12,330 bases of DNA from Epulopiscium sp. Nele67-Bin004 (GTDB lineage Bacteria; Bacillota_A; Clostridia; Lachnospirales; Cellulosilyticaceae), in the NCBI GenBank assembly GCA_002007315.1, contig LNZQ01000121.1, positions 1 through 12,330 of the forward strand. The letters run 5' to 3'. Below are positions 6,597 through 12,330 of the stretch, piece by piece. The position numbers and the translations under genes were made by a program. Below the pieces are notes generated by a model. That model was not told the origin of the DNA. It searched no databases and saw only the letters and a program-made list of their open reading frames with translations. Every line of letters starts with the position of its first letter. Position 1 is the first letter of the stretch.

Positions 6597-7445
6597 CTAA
6601 TAGTTACGTTGTCTTACAATCTCATACGATAATATAGATGCTGCAACTGATGCATTTAGTGATGTTACTTTTCCAAACATCGGAATACTAATTACAAAGT
6701 CACATTTATTTTTTACATTTTTTGAAATACCTTCGCCTTCAGCTCCAATAACTATTGCTATTGGACCACGCAAGTTTTCTTTAAATATTACTTCTCCATC
6801 CATATCAGCACATGCAACCCATACACCAGCCGATTTAAGTTTTTCAATAGTCTGTGATATATTAGTTACTTTTGCAACTTTCATATACTCTAACGCACCT
6901 GCTGATGCTTTTGCAACAGTAGGTGTAAGTCCAACTGCACGATGTTTTGAAATAATTATACCGTGTGCCCCAGCGTTGTGTGCCGTTCTAATAATTGCCC
7001 CTAAATTGTGCGGGTCTTGAATGTTTTCAAGTATTACTAAAAATGCATCTTCTTTCTTTGCATTAGCATCGGCAAGCATGTCATCAATTGTGCAATATTC
7101 ATGTGCAGCAACGTATGCAACAGCCCCTTGATGTTTCTCGAAGTTTGATAAACCATCAAGTTTTTGCTTTTCAACTTCTTGAACTATAATACCACGTTTT
7201 TTTGCTTCGCCAATTATTTTTTTGATAGAACCTTCACTTTCGCCAGCTTGTACTAAAATTTTGTCTATTGCACGCCCAGCTTTTATTGCCTCAAGTATAA
7301 CATTTCTACCATATATCACATTTTCAGCTACTACACCATCTTCTTTTTTAGGTCGTGGTTTATGCGTACGTGGTCTTTTTTTGTATTGAGCCCCATCTTT
7401 TTTTTGCTGTACATTATTGTCATTATTTTGGACACTGTCACTCAT
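6597..7445 (-). CDS. rlmB: 23S rRNA (guanosine-2'-O-)-methyltransferase RlmB, SPOUT class
   Basis: It uses S-adenosylmethionine to methylate the ribose of G2251 (E. coli numbering) in the peptidyl-transferase P loop of 23S rRNA. The three SPOUT/TrmH motifs are visible: NIQDPHNLGAIIRTA (141-155), IVIGAEGEGI (231-240) and IPMFGKVTSLNASVAASI (254-271), which form the trefoil knot. The substrate-binding N-domain covers about 43-125 (YGRNVILEAI, HQGAVA). The first 40 residues are an extra low-complexity basic tail (KKRPRTHKPRPKK), probably an RNA-binding extension. Its ATG overlaps the mrnC stop by one base (TAATG), with AAGGAG just upstream, so the two are translationally coupled. In Bacillus the orthologue is named YacO; confidence in family is very high. 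Confidence 0.96.
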   Translation of the reverse strand: MSDSVQNNDNNVQQKKDGAQYKKRPRTHKPRPKKEDGVVAENVIYGRNVILEAIKAGRAIDKILVQAGESEGSIKKIIGEAKKRGIIVQEVEKQKLDGLSNFEKHQGAVAYVAAHEYCTIDDMLADANAKKEDAFLVILENIQDPHNLGAIIRTAHNAGAHGIIISKHRAVGLTPTVAKASAGALEYMKVAKVTNISQTIEKLKSAGVWVACADMDGEVIFKENLRGPIAIVIGAEGEGISKNVKNKCDFVISIPMFGKVTSLNASVAASILSYEIVRQRNY

Positions 7446-7879
7446 TACATTGCTCCTTCTACTTTTTCTACTATTTCTTTGATACCTATGTTCATCAAAT
7501 AAGCTATTCTATCAAACTTACCTTCCAAATACAAGTATCCAATTAACGCCTCAACCCCAGTAGCTTTCCTGTACGTACATACGTCTGCATTTTTTGGAGA
7601 AGACACACTTTTTGCATTTCTTCCCCTTTTTAATACCAACGTTTCTTCTTCATCTAACACTTTTTCTATTTTGTGGTACATAAGAGATTGAGATTCTGCA
7701 CGCACAAAGTTTCTTGCTGCTTTGTGCAATTTATTTACTGGAGCATTCCCTCGACTTATAATGTAGTCTCGCACATACACTTCGTATATGCCATCGCCTA
7801 CATATGCAAGTGCTAAAGGTGAAAATTCTCTTGCATTTACTGCTTTTGACGGGTTTATAAAGTTACAATCTTTTATAAT
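7445..7879 (-). CDS. mrnC: Mini-ribonuclease III (MrnC), non-canonical start
   Basis: MrnC is the double-strand-RNA endonuclease that matures the ends of 23S rRNA; it is an RNase III catalytic domain without a dsRNA-binding domain. Motifs are clear: LALAYVGDGIYEVYVRD (about 22-38, catalytic Asp29), KRGRNAKS (84-91), TYRKATGVEALIGYLYL (102-118, Glu110). The conserved N-terminus is open only back to a TAA at 7880-7882, and between there and a GTG at 7780 no ATG, GTG or TTG exists in frame. The GTG would delete the catalytic Asp. Start must be ATT (7879) or ATA (7876); GAGGG lies 5 or 8 bases upstream of these, respectively. I give the outer limit, 144 residues, close to Bacillus MrnC (143). It overlaps the end of cysS by up to 17 bp, and its stop overlaps rlmB. 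Confidence 0.88.
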   Translation of the reverse strand: MIKDCNFINPSKAVNAREFSPLALAYVGDGIYEVYVRDYIISRGNAPVNKLHKAARNFVRAESQSLMYHKIEKVLDEEETLVLKRGRNAKSVSSPKNADVCTYRKATGVEALIGYLYLEGKFDRIAYLMNIGIKEIVEKVEGAM

Positions 7880-9257
7880 TTACACCCTCTCTTGTATCTT
7901 TAATTTGAATTCCTTGAGATAATAAAAAATCTCTTATTTCATCTGCTTTTGCGAAATCTTTTGCTTTTTTTGCTACTGTTCTTTTGTCGATATATTCTAA
8001 AATTTCATCATCAGATATGCCATTTATAGTATCGCCATCTTGCTCATAAATCAAACCTAATATATCAATTAAAGTTGTCAACATAGTTTTTGCACTATTC
8101 AGTACTTTTAAGCTAGAACCTTTTTTAATATGAACGTTAGTTGTGCTAACTAGCTCAAAAATTATACTAATAGCATCGGCTGTATTAAAATCATCTTCCA
8201 TAGCTTCATGAAAACGACTTTCAAACGATGAAAAATCTACCTCATCTTCTAATGTTGACTTTGAATTTGTAATAGCATGCTCTAGGTCATCAAGACAATT
8301 TTTAATACGGTTTAGCCCTGCTCTTGCAGACTCCATTAAATCTGGGCTAAAGTTTAACGGACTACGATAGTGTGCACTAAGCATAAAAAACCTAACTGTA
8401 TCGTATCCAAATTCTTCACCCACATCTCTAAGCAACTTAAAATTTCCTAGTGATTTTGCCATTTTACGGTTATCAATATTTAAAAAACTGTTGTGCATCC
8501 AATAATGTGCAAAGTTTGCTCCATTTGCAACTTCACTTTGTGCAATTTCATTTTCATGGTGAGGAAACACCAAGTCTTCGCCACCAGCATGAATATCAAT
8601 AGTATCACCTAAATATTTTTTGCTCATAGCCGAACATTCGATATGCCACCCAGGACGACCGTTGCCCCAAGGGCTTTCCCAATAGGGTTCACCATCTTTT
8701 TTTGGTTTCCACAACACAAAATCCATCGGACTTTTTTTCTCGTTAGACACTTCTATTCTGGCACCAGCTTCAAGTTCTTCAAGAACTTTTTTTGATAGTT
8801 TTCCATACGTTTCAAACTTTTCTGTATCGAAATATACGTTTCCGTTTTTTTCGTATGCTGCTCCTTTTTCGACTAAAACGCTAATCATATCGATAATTTC
8901 TTGCATTTCTTCTGTTACACGTGGGTGCTTTGTAGCAGGCTTAACGTTAAGATTTTTGGCATCTTTAAGCGTTTCATCAATATAATAATTAACGATTTCT
9001 GTTGTAGATTTGTTTTCTTGCATTGCCTTATTAATTATTTTATCGTCAACATCTGTAAAATTCTGTACATATTTTACCTCATATCCGACATTTTCAAAAT
9101 AACGTCTAACTGTGTCAAAAACTATATAAGGTCTAGCGTTCCCTATATGAATCAAATTGTACACTGTTGGTCCACACACGTACATTCTAACTTTTTTTGG
9201 CTCAATAGGCACGAATTCTTCTTTTTGTTTTGTTAGAGTGTTGTATATTTTAATCAT
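7863..9257 (-). CDS. cysS: Cysteine--tRNA ligase (CysRS)
   Basis: It attaches cysteine to tRNA-Cys using ATP. The 464-residue length is normal. The class I signatures are HIGNARP (37-43) and the KMSKS-type loop KMAKS (265-269), where Ala replaces the middle Ser. The catalytic zinc ligands are visible as Cys28 (YVCGPTVYN), Cys208 (WHIECSAMS), and His233 and Glu237 (FPHHENE). The helical DALR anticodon domain follows from about 300, and the C-terminus ends TREGVNYKRL as in bacterial CysRS. The ATG at 9257 directly follows the ispF stop (TAAATG) with GGAAGG upstream, showing translational coupling. No T-box leader is seen, which fits its place inside the operon. Confidence 0.97.
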   Translation of the reverse strand: MIKIYNTLTKQKEEFVPIEPKKVRMYVCGPTVYNLIHIGNARPYIVFDTVRRYFENVGYEVKYVQNFTDVDDKIINKAMQENKSTTEIVNYYIDETLKDAKNLNVKPATKHPRVTEEMQEIIDMISVLVEKGAAYEKNGNVYFDTEKFETYGKLSKKVLEELEAGARIEVSNEKKSPMDFVLWKPKKDGEPYWESPWGNGRPGWHIECSAMSKKYLGDTIDIHAGGEDLVFPHHENEIAQSEVANGANFAHYWMHNSFLNIDNRKMAKSLGNFKLLRDVGEEFGYDTVRFFMLSAHYRSPLNFSPDLMESARAGLNRIKNCLDDLEHAITNSKSTLEDEVDFSSFESRFHEAMEDDFNTADAISIIFELVSTTNVHIKKGSSLKVLNSAKTMLTTLIDILGLIYEQDGDTINGISDDEILEYIDKRTVAKKAKDFAKADEIRDFLLSQGIQIKDTREGVNYKRL

Positions 9258-9737
9258 TTACTCGTTCCTTCCTAATATTAATGATACTGCATGTGCAGAT
9301 ATACCCTCAAGAGCACCTGTAAATCCAAGCCCTTCTTCAGTTGTAGCTTTAATACTCACTTGGTTTATATCTATTCCTAATGCAACTGCAATATTTTCGC
9401 GCATATACACGATGTGAGGTGCAAGTTTTGGTTTTTGTGCAACAATAGTAGCATCTATATTTCCAACTATATAGTTATTTTCCTGCAACAGTTCACCTAC
9501 ATGGTAAAGCAATTTTATACTTGATATATTTTTATATCTTTCTTCAGTATCTGGAAAATGTTTTCCTATATCTCCAAGTGCTGCCGCTCCAAGTAATGAG
9601 TCAATTATAGCATGTACTAATACATCCGCATCAGAATGTCCAAGTAATCCTAACAAGTAATCAATTGTCACTCCACCTATTATTAATTCTCTACCTTTCA
9701 CTAGCTTGTGTACATCATAACCAATTCCTATACGCAT
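9258..9737 (-). CDS. ispF: 2-C-methyl-D-erythritol 2,4-cyclodiphosphate synthase
   Basis: IspF closes the cyclodiphosphate ring in the MEP pathway for isoprenoid precursors; it is a trimeric zinc enzyme in the cytoplasm. Zinc ligands fall at the standard positions: Asp8 and His10 in GYDVHKL, and His42 in [11 protein letters not shown]. Also visible are [12 protein letters not shown] (53-64), [10 protein letters not shown] (99-108) and [11 protein letters not shown] (131-141). Length 159 is typical. The frame stays open 22 codons upstream, but that part overlaps the previous gene; the ATG at 9737 follows AGGGGTGGGG and starts exactly at the family's usual [10 protein letters not shown]. It lies 10 bp after the YgjP-like gene. 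ispD, its frequent neighbour, is not here. Confidence 0.97.
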   Translation of the reverse strand: MRIGIGYDVHKLVKGRELIIGGVTIDYLLGLLGHSDADVLVHAIIDSLLGAAALGDIGKHFPDTEERYKNISSIKLLYHVGELLQENNYIVGNIDATIVAQKPKLAPHIVYMRENIAVALGIDINQVSIKATTEEGLGFTGALEGISAHAVSLILGRNE

Positions 9738-9747
9738 AACCCCACCC

Positions 9748-10434
9748 CTATCTAAAAGTGTATCTTTCTCTATTTGTTTCAAGCCAAGCCTCTGCTGTTT
9801 CACGTTCCTCTAACAAAGTTTTTAGACTGTCATCAAATTGTTCTTTAGACATATTGTTGAATTTACATAGTCCTGAGATCAACATATAGTCAAAAACTAC
9901 TAGTGGTCCAACAACGCAGTTCACATCAAGCATAAGAGTATCATTAGTTGTTTCATACATCACTGAATTTAGGGTATCGACACCAATAGAAGCTGGTGCT
10001 TCTGTAAAATGGTGTAGATATAATTTTAGGCGTTCTTTTACCTTTATGTTAGCTTTTGATATATACCATTGTTTCATCGCAGCTATGATGTTATCATGGT
10101 GCAAGTTTTTTCCTTCAACCAAAAATTTTCCTCTAATTAGTTTTACGCTTAGTTGCTCTTTAGAGTCATCTTCTGAAGTTTCAATCCCATAATTTTTTCC
10201 TAAATATGTGTATTTAAATTCAGAAGTTTTAACGTTTTCAATGCGATATAGTTCATCTACAATCCAGTGTACATTGCCTTTAACTTTATCCATCACGCTA
10301 TATAATGTTATGCCGATAGGTGCAATGACGTTGATATTTCCGTCTTCCTCAACATTTATTGAAATGTTAAATCTTTTTTGGTATGACAAATTATAATATA
10401 TTTTTTTGCCATCAAATTCAAAATTAAGCCTCAT
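9748..10434 (-). CDS. YgjP/DUF45-like protein lacking the HExxH metal site
   Basis: The 228-residue protein follows the layout of YgjP-type (DUF45, M48-like) metallopeptidase domains. The N-terminal strand pattern is clear: [20 protein letters not shown] (20-39), then a helix with HWIVDEL (56-62), and a central helix [20 protein letters not shown] (120-139). In active members the C-terminal part holds RWGSC and then HELxH. Here the matching stretches read SVMYETTND (157-165) and SGLCK (187-191), preceded by VFDYMLI in place of the usual viDYVvv, so both catalytic histidines and the glutamate are gone. It should not be a zinc peptidase; a structural or binding role is inferred. The reading frame is intact, its ATG follows GAGAGG, and it is the first gene of the ispF-cysS-sigH operon. 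The family assignment rests on pattern alignment by eye. Confidence 0.65.
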   Translation of the reverse strand: MRLNFEFDGKKIYYNLSYQKRFNISINVEEDGNINVIAPIGITLYSVMDKVKGNVHWIVDELYRIENVKTSEFKYTYLGKNYGIETSEDDSKEQLSVKLIRGKFLVEGKNLHHDNIIAAMKQWYISKANIKVKERLKLYLHHFTEAPASIGVDTLNSVMYETTNDTLMLDVNCVVGPLVVFDYMLISGLCKFNNMSKEQFDDSLKTLLEERETAEAWLETNRERYTFR

Positions 10435-10466
10435 AACCCATTCCTCTCCAATCTATGTTCTTACTG

Positions 10467-10496
10467 ATTATAGCACATTATAAAGAATTGTGTATA
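10467..10496 (-). promoter_or_regulatory. Extended -10 promoter of the ispF-cysS-sigH operon
   Basis: On the minus strand TGCTATAAT (10467-10475) is an extended -10 element. The -35 region at 18-bp spacing reads TATACA, four of six consensus bases. The predicted start is about 25 bp ahead of the YgjP-like ATG, and the promoter follows the htrA terminator directly. Confidence 0.6.
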
Positions 10497-10503
10497 GTCA
10501 TAA

Positions 10504-10545
10504 TAAAAAAATTCTTTCAGCTACTTAGCTAAAAGAACTTTTTTG
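10504..10545 (-). terminator. Intrinsic terminator of htrA
   Basis: The minus-strand RNA forms an about 18-bp stem closed at AGCT/AGCT, with two G-U wobbles and an A tract pairing with the U tract. The wobbles pair only in the minus-strand transcript; on the plus strand they would be A-C mismatches, so it is oriented for htrA, whose stop is 1 bp upstream. Confidence 0.82.
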
Positions 10546-10546
10546 T

Positions 10547-11827
10547 CTATCTATTAGGGAACAAATAGCTTGGAATTTGTTGTGATGATTGAGATTGCTC
10601 AGTTGTTGTTTGTGTTTTAAGCTCTGTAAGTGTTACAGGTACATTGTATCGCTCATTACCTCTTAATATACGAATAATAATTTCTTCTCCAACTTTTCTA
10701 TCTTGAAGCAAAGATTTAAGTTCTTCAATACTAGTAACTTTTTCACCATCAAATTCAAGTATAATGTCATTTGCACGAATTCCTGCGATTTCAGCACTAC
10801 TACCCGCAATAACTCCGTGAATATACACTCCAACAGACATTTCATATCTTCCGCTGATTTCTTCTGTCACAGTTGATCCTTGAATTCCAAGAGATGGTCT
10901 AATTACTCTGCCATATATCATTAGTTCATCAACTATTTCTTTTGCATCGTTTATCGGTATAGCAAAGCCCATACCTTCAACTTGGTTGTCTACAAGTTTT
11001 ATAGTATTTATTCCGATAACTTCGCCCGTTGGCCCAATAAGTGCCCCGCCACTATTTCCAGGGTTTATTGCTGCATCTGTTTGTATTAGTGACATTTCGC
11101 TCTCAGAACTTACAGAAATTGTACGGTCAAGTGCACTAATTATACCGACAGTTACAGTGTTATTGTATGCCTCAGAAAGAGGTGTGCCTATTGCAATTGC
11201 AAGGTCACCAACTTTTAGTGTTGTATTGTCGCCAAGTGGTGCCATTTTTATTTCGCCACTTATTTCTACTGGTAAATCAATTTTATTTACAGAAACTACT
11301 GCAATGTCTGTTAAAGTGTCTAGCCCAACTATTTGTGCATCAACTTTATAATTTCCTAAAAATGTCACTGTCAATGTTGTTGCCCCTTCAACAACATGAG
11401 CATTTGTCATAATATATATTTTATCTACATCTTCTTGAAAAATTACGCCAGAACCTAAACCAGACTCAGAATATTCGCCCATCCAAGTTGATACAACTTG
11501 ATTGTTTACAATTGAAACAATAGATGGTCCTACATCTTCTGCTATATCGCTTATTGAGTTGTACTGACTAACTATTGGTTGTACTTCATATTGAATATTT
11601 GATATTGTTGCTACTTCGCCGTCTTCGTATAGTTGTTGATATTGTTCTTGTTTTGTTAAAACGTCTTGACGGCGCATATATTCTGATACAACAGCATACG
11701 TCCCACCTATTGCCGAACCCCCTACAAGGCTTATTATTATAGTTCCAACTACAAATTTCACTGCACCTTTTGGTATAGGATTACGTTTTACAACTTCGTA
11801 GTAATAGTTTTGGTCGTTATCTGGGTC
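10547..11827 (-). CDS. htrA: HtrA/DegP-family trypsin-like serine protease with PDZ domain, 5' end disrupted
   Basis: This is a membrane-anchored envelope quality-control protease. Counting from a GTG at 11761: a membrane anchor at about 3-24, a linker, the protease domain with GSGVIF (103-108), His122 in TNAHVVEG, Asp152 in TDIAVVSV and Ser237 in PGNSGGAL, then a PDZ domain (about 285-380) and a Gln/Ser/Thr-rich tail. The same frame runs 22 codons further upstream, encoding a tail like that of clostridial HtrA (DQNYYYEVVKRNPIPKG), and then meets TAA at 11828-11830. No start codon lies in that tail. Either translation starts at the GTG (weak AAAGG nearby) and gives an anchored enzyme without its cytoplasmic tail, or the true start has been cut off by the junction at about 11828. 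The catalytic triad is intact. It is followed by its own terminator. Confidence 0.88.
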   Translation of the reverse strand, partial: DPDNDQNYYYEVVKRNPIPKGAVKFVVGTIIISLVGGSAIGGTYAVVSEYMRRQDVLTKQEQYQQLYEDGEVATISNIQYEVQPIVSQYNSISDIAEDVGPSIVSIVNNQVVSTWMGEYSESGLGSGVIFQEDVDKIYIMTNAHVVEGATTLTVTFLGNYKVDAQIVGLDTLTDIAVVSVNKIDLPVEISGEIKMAPLGDNTTLKVGDLAIAIGTPLSEAYNNTVTVGIISALDRTISVSSESEMSLIQTDAAINPGNSGGALIGPTGEVIGINTIKLVDNQVEGMGFAIPINDAKEIVDELMIYGRVIRPSLGIQGSTVTEEISGRYEMSVGVYIHGVIAGSSAEIAGIRANDIILEFDGEKVTSIEELKSLLQDRKVGEEIIIRILRGNERYNVPVTLTELKTQTTTEQSQSSQQIPSYLFPNR

Positions 11828-12330
11828 TTATCTTGCCAGTACTGAGTATGTTGCATATTTTGGAGGGAAGGAAATCTCCAGCATTGCCGTACACCACCAT
11901 TGCAATTTCAGACTCAGACCCTCAACCCTTTGAGATAGTCACCCCACGATGGGTCTGCTTGAGCTCCGTTACGCCCAACGCTTGCAACAACAAAAACACA
12001 CAACTATTTTGCAAAAGTATTCAGACAATCATGCTGAATATCCTTGTAAATCCAGTTGATGTGCCTGTCATTTTACGTAGGCAATCTGCCGGATGGAATA
12101 ACAGCAAATGACAGATACCTGAAAACATTTACTGTAGTGGCAAAACAAGTAATCATGTCATAAATGGGTTTGGGTTGACCCACTTACAGAAGATAACCGG
12201 CTTGAAATCATCAAAGAGATTCACGAGATGGAAAGTATGACTTTCCTACTGAGACTGAGGAATGACTCATACAATGCACGATGGACAACAAAGGATTTGC
12301 TGGAAGAAGGACGGTGTTTGGTTGCTTGCC
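11828..12330. other. Unassigned, G+C-richer segment abutting the broken htrA 5' end
   Basis: I recognise no gene here. Two 60-base blocks (11881-11940, 11941-12000) have about half G+C by hand count, against about one third in a block inside htrA (10621-10680). Short coding-like stretches occur in several frames: on the minus strand a stretch ending MVVYGNAGDFLPSKICN... near 11840-11920, interrupted upstream by a TGA; on the plus strand a short frame ending at 12162, and another open from 12165 to the edge. No terminal repeat, transposase motif, terminator or tRNA is visible. It may be part of an inserted element, the edge of a rearrangement, or an assembly join. Confidence 0.5.
12165..12330 (+). 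other. Open coding-like frame running off the window edge
   Basis: Fifty-five codons without a stop begin after a TAA shortly upstream and continue past the edge. The translation has protein-like composition (VDPLTEDNRLEIIKEIHEME, then MTFLLRLRNDSYNARW and LLEEGRCLVAC). No start codon with a ribosome site is seen; the only ATGs lie inside the stretch. I do not recognise a family, and chance openness at this length cannot be excluded. Confidence 0.25.

Noticed and set aside
7860..7885. +1 programmed frameshift joining cysS to mrnC (TTG TAA C context)
   Set aside because: The frame relation allows it and the context loosely recalls prfB, but the Shine-Dalgarno-like GAGGG is too far from the shift site and a CysRS-MrnC fusion makes no biological sense; a rare start codon is simpler.
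9738..9803. Longer ispF start at 9803
   Set aside because: The added 22 residues overlap the upstream gene and precede the family's usual N-terminus; the ribosome site supports 9737.
10663..10845. Minus-strand 60-codon frame inside the htrA PDZ region
   Set aside because: Out-of-frame shadow of the htrA coding sequence with no ribosome site.
11833..12111. Plus-strand open frame of 92 codons starting with TTG
   Set aside because: No ribosome site, odd Ser/Pro/Asn/Thr composition, starts at the junction and has no recognisable motif; likely chance openness in the G+C-richer segment.

Overview
The window looks like chromosomal DNA of a low-G+C, endospore-forming member of the Clostridia. The evidence is AT-rich coding DNA with strong AGGAGG-type ribosome sites, A/U-tract terminators, a SigH-type sporulation sigma factor, a DapG-type aspartokinase next to a TepA-like protease, and a block ispF-cysS-mrnC-rlmB-sigH. 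A relative of the Lachnospirales is my guess, held loosely. Almost every gene lies on the minus strand; one small unknown gene is on the plus strand.

Left part, read from high to low coordinates on the minus strand: a small TSCPD-domain protein (1741-1989), dapG aspartokinase (462-1658) and the start of tepA (1-400, cut by the window edge). A 91-codon plus-strand gene (2089-2364) diverges from the TSCPD gene. It ends at a bidirectional terminator, facing the last 49 codons of a decayed MATE transporter gene. That remnant stops abruptly at a perfect 23-bp inverted repeat (2568-2626). Beyond it are a QueG-like double [4Fe-4S] protein (2665-3588) and a cytoplasmic heparinase II/III-type polysaccharide lyase (3651-5648), each terminator-bounded or nearly so.

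The centre is one tight housekeeping operon read right to left from an extended -10 promoter near 10470: a degenerate YgjP/DUF45-like protein, ispF (isoprenoids), cysS (Cys-tRNA synthetase), mrnC (23S rRNA maturation), rlmB (23S rRNA methylation), sigH (early sporulation sigma), and a 63-residue charged helical protein, closed by a strong hairpin at 5673-5706. The yacP gene that often sits between rlmB and sigH is absent. mrnC has no ATG, GTG or TTG start in its open frame and must begin at ATT or ATA, overlapping the end of cysS.

The right part holds a membrane-anchored HtrA/DegP-family serine protease (10547 to about 11827). Its conserved N-terminal tail runs into a stop without any start codon, exactly where the sequence changes to a visibly more G+C-rich segment (11828-12330). 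I cannot assign that segment; it is an insertion, a rearrangement or an assembly join. I found no CRISPR array, tRNA, rRNA or complete mobile element, and no convincing new multi-gene system. The best leads are the mrnC start, the protease-dead YgjP-like protein, the nested palindrome and the htrA breakpoint.
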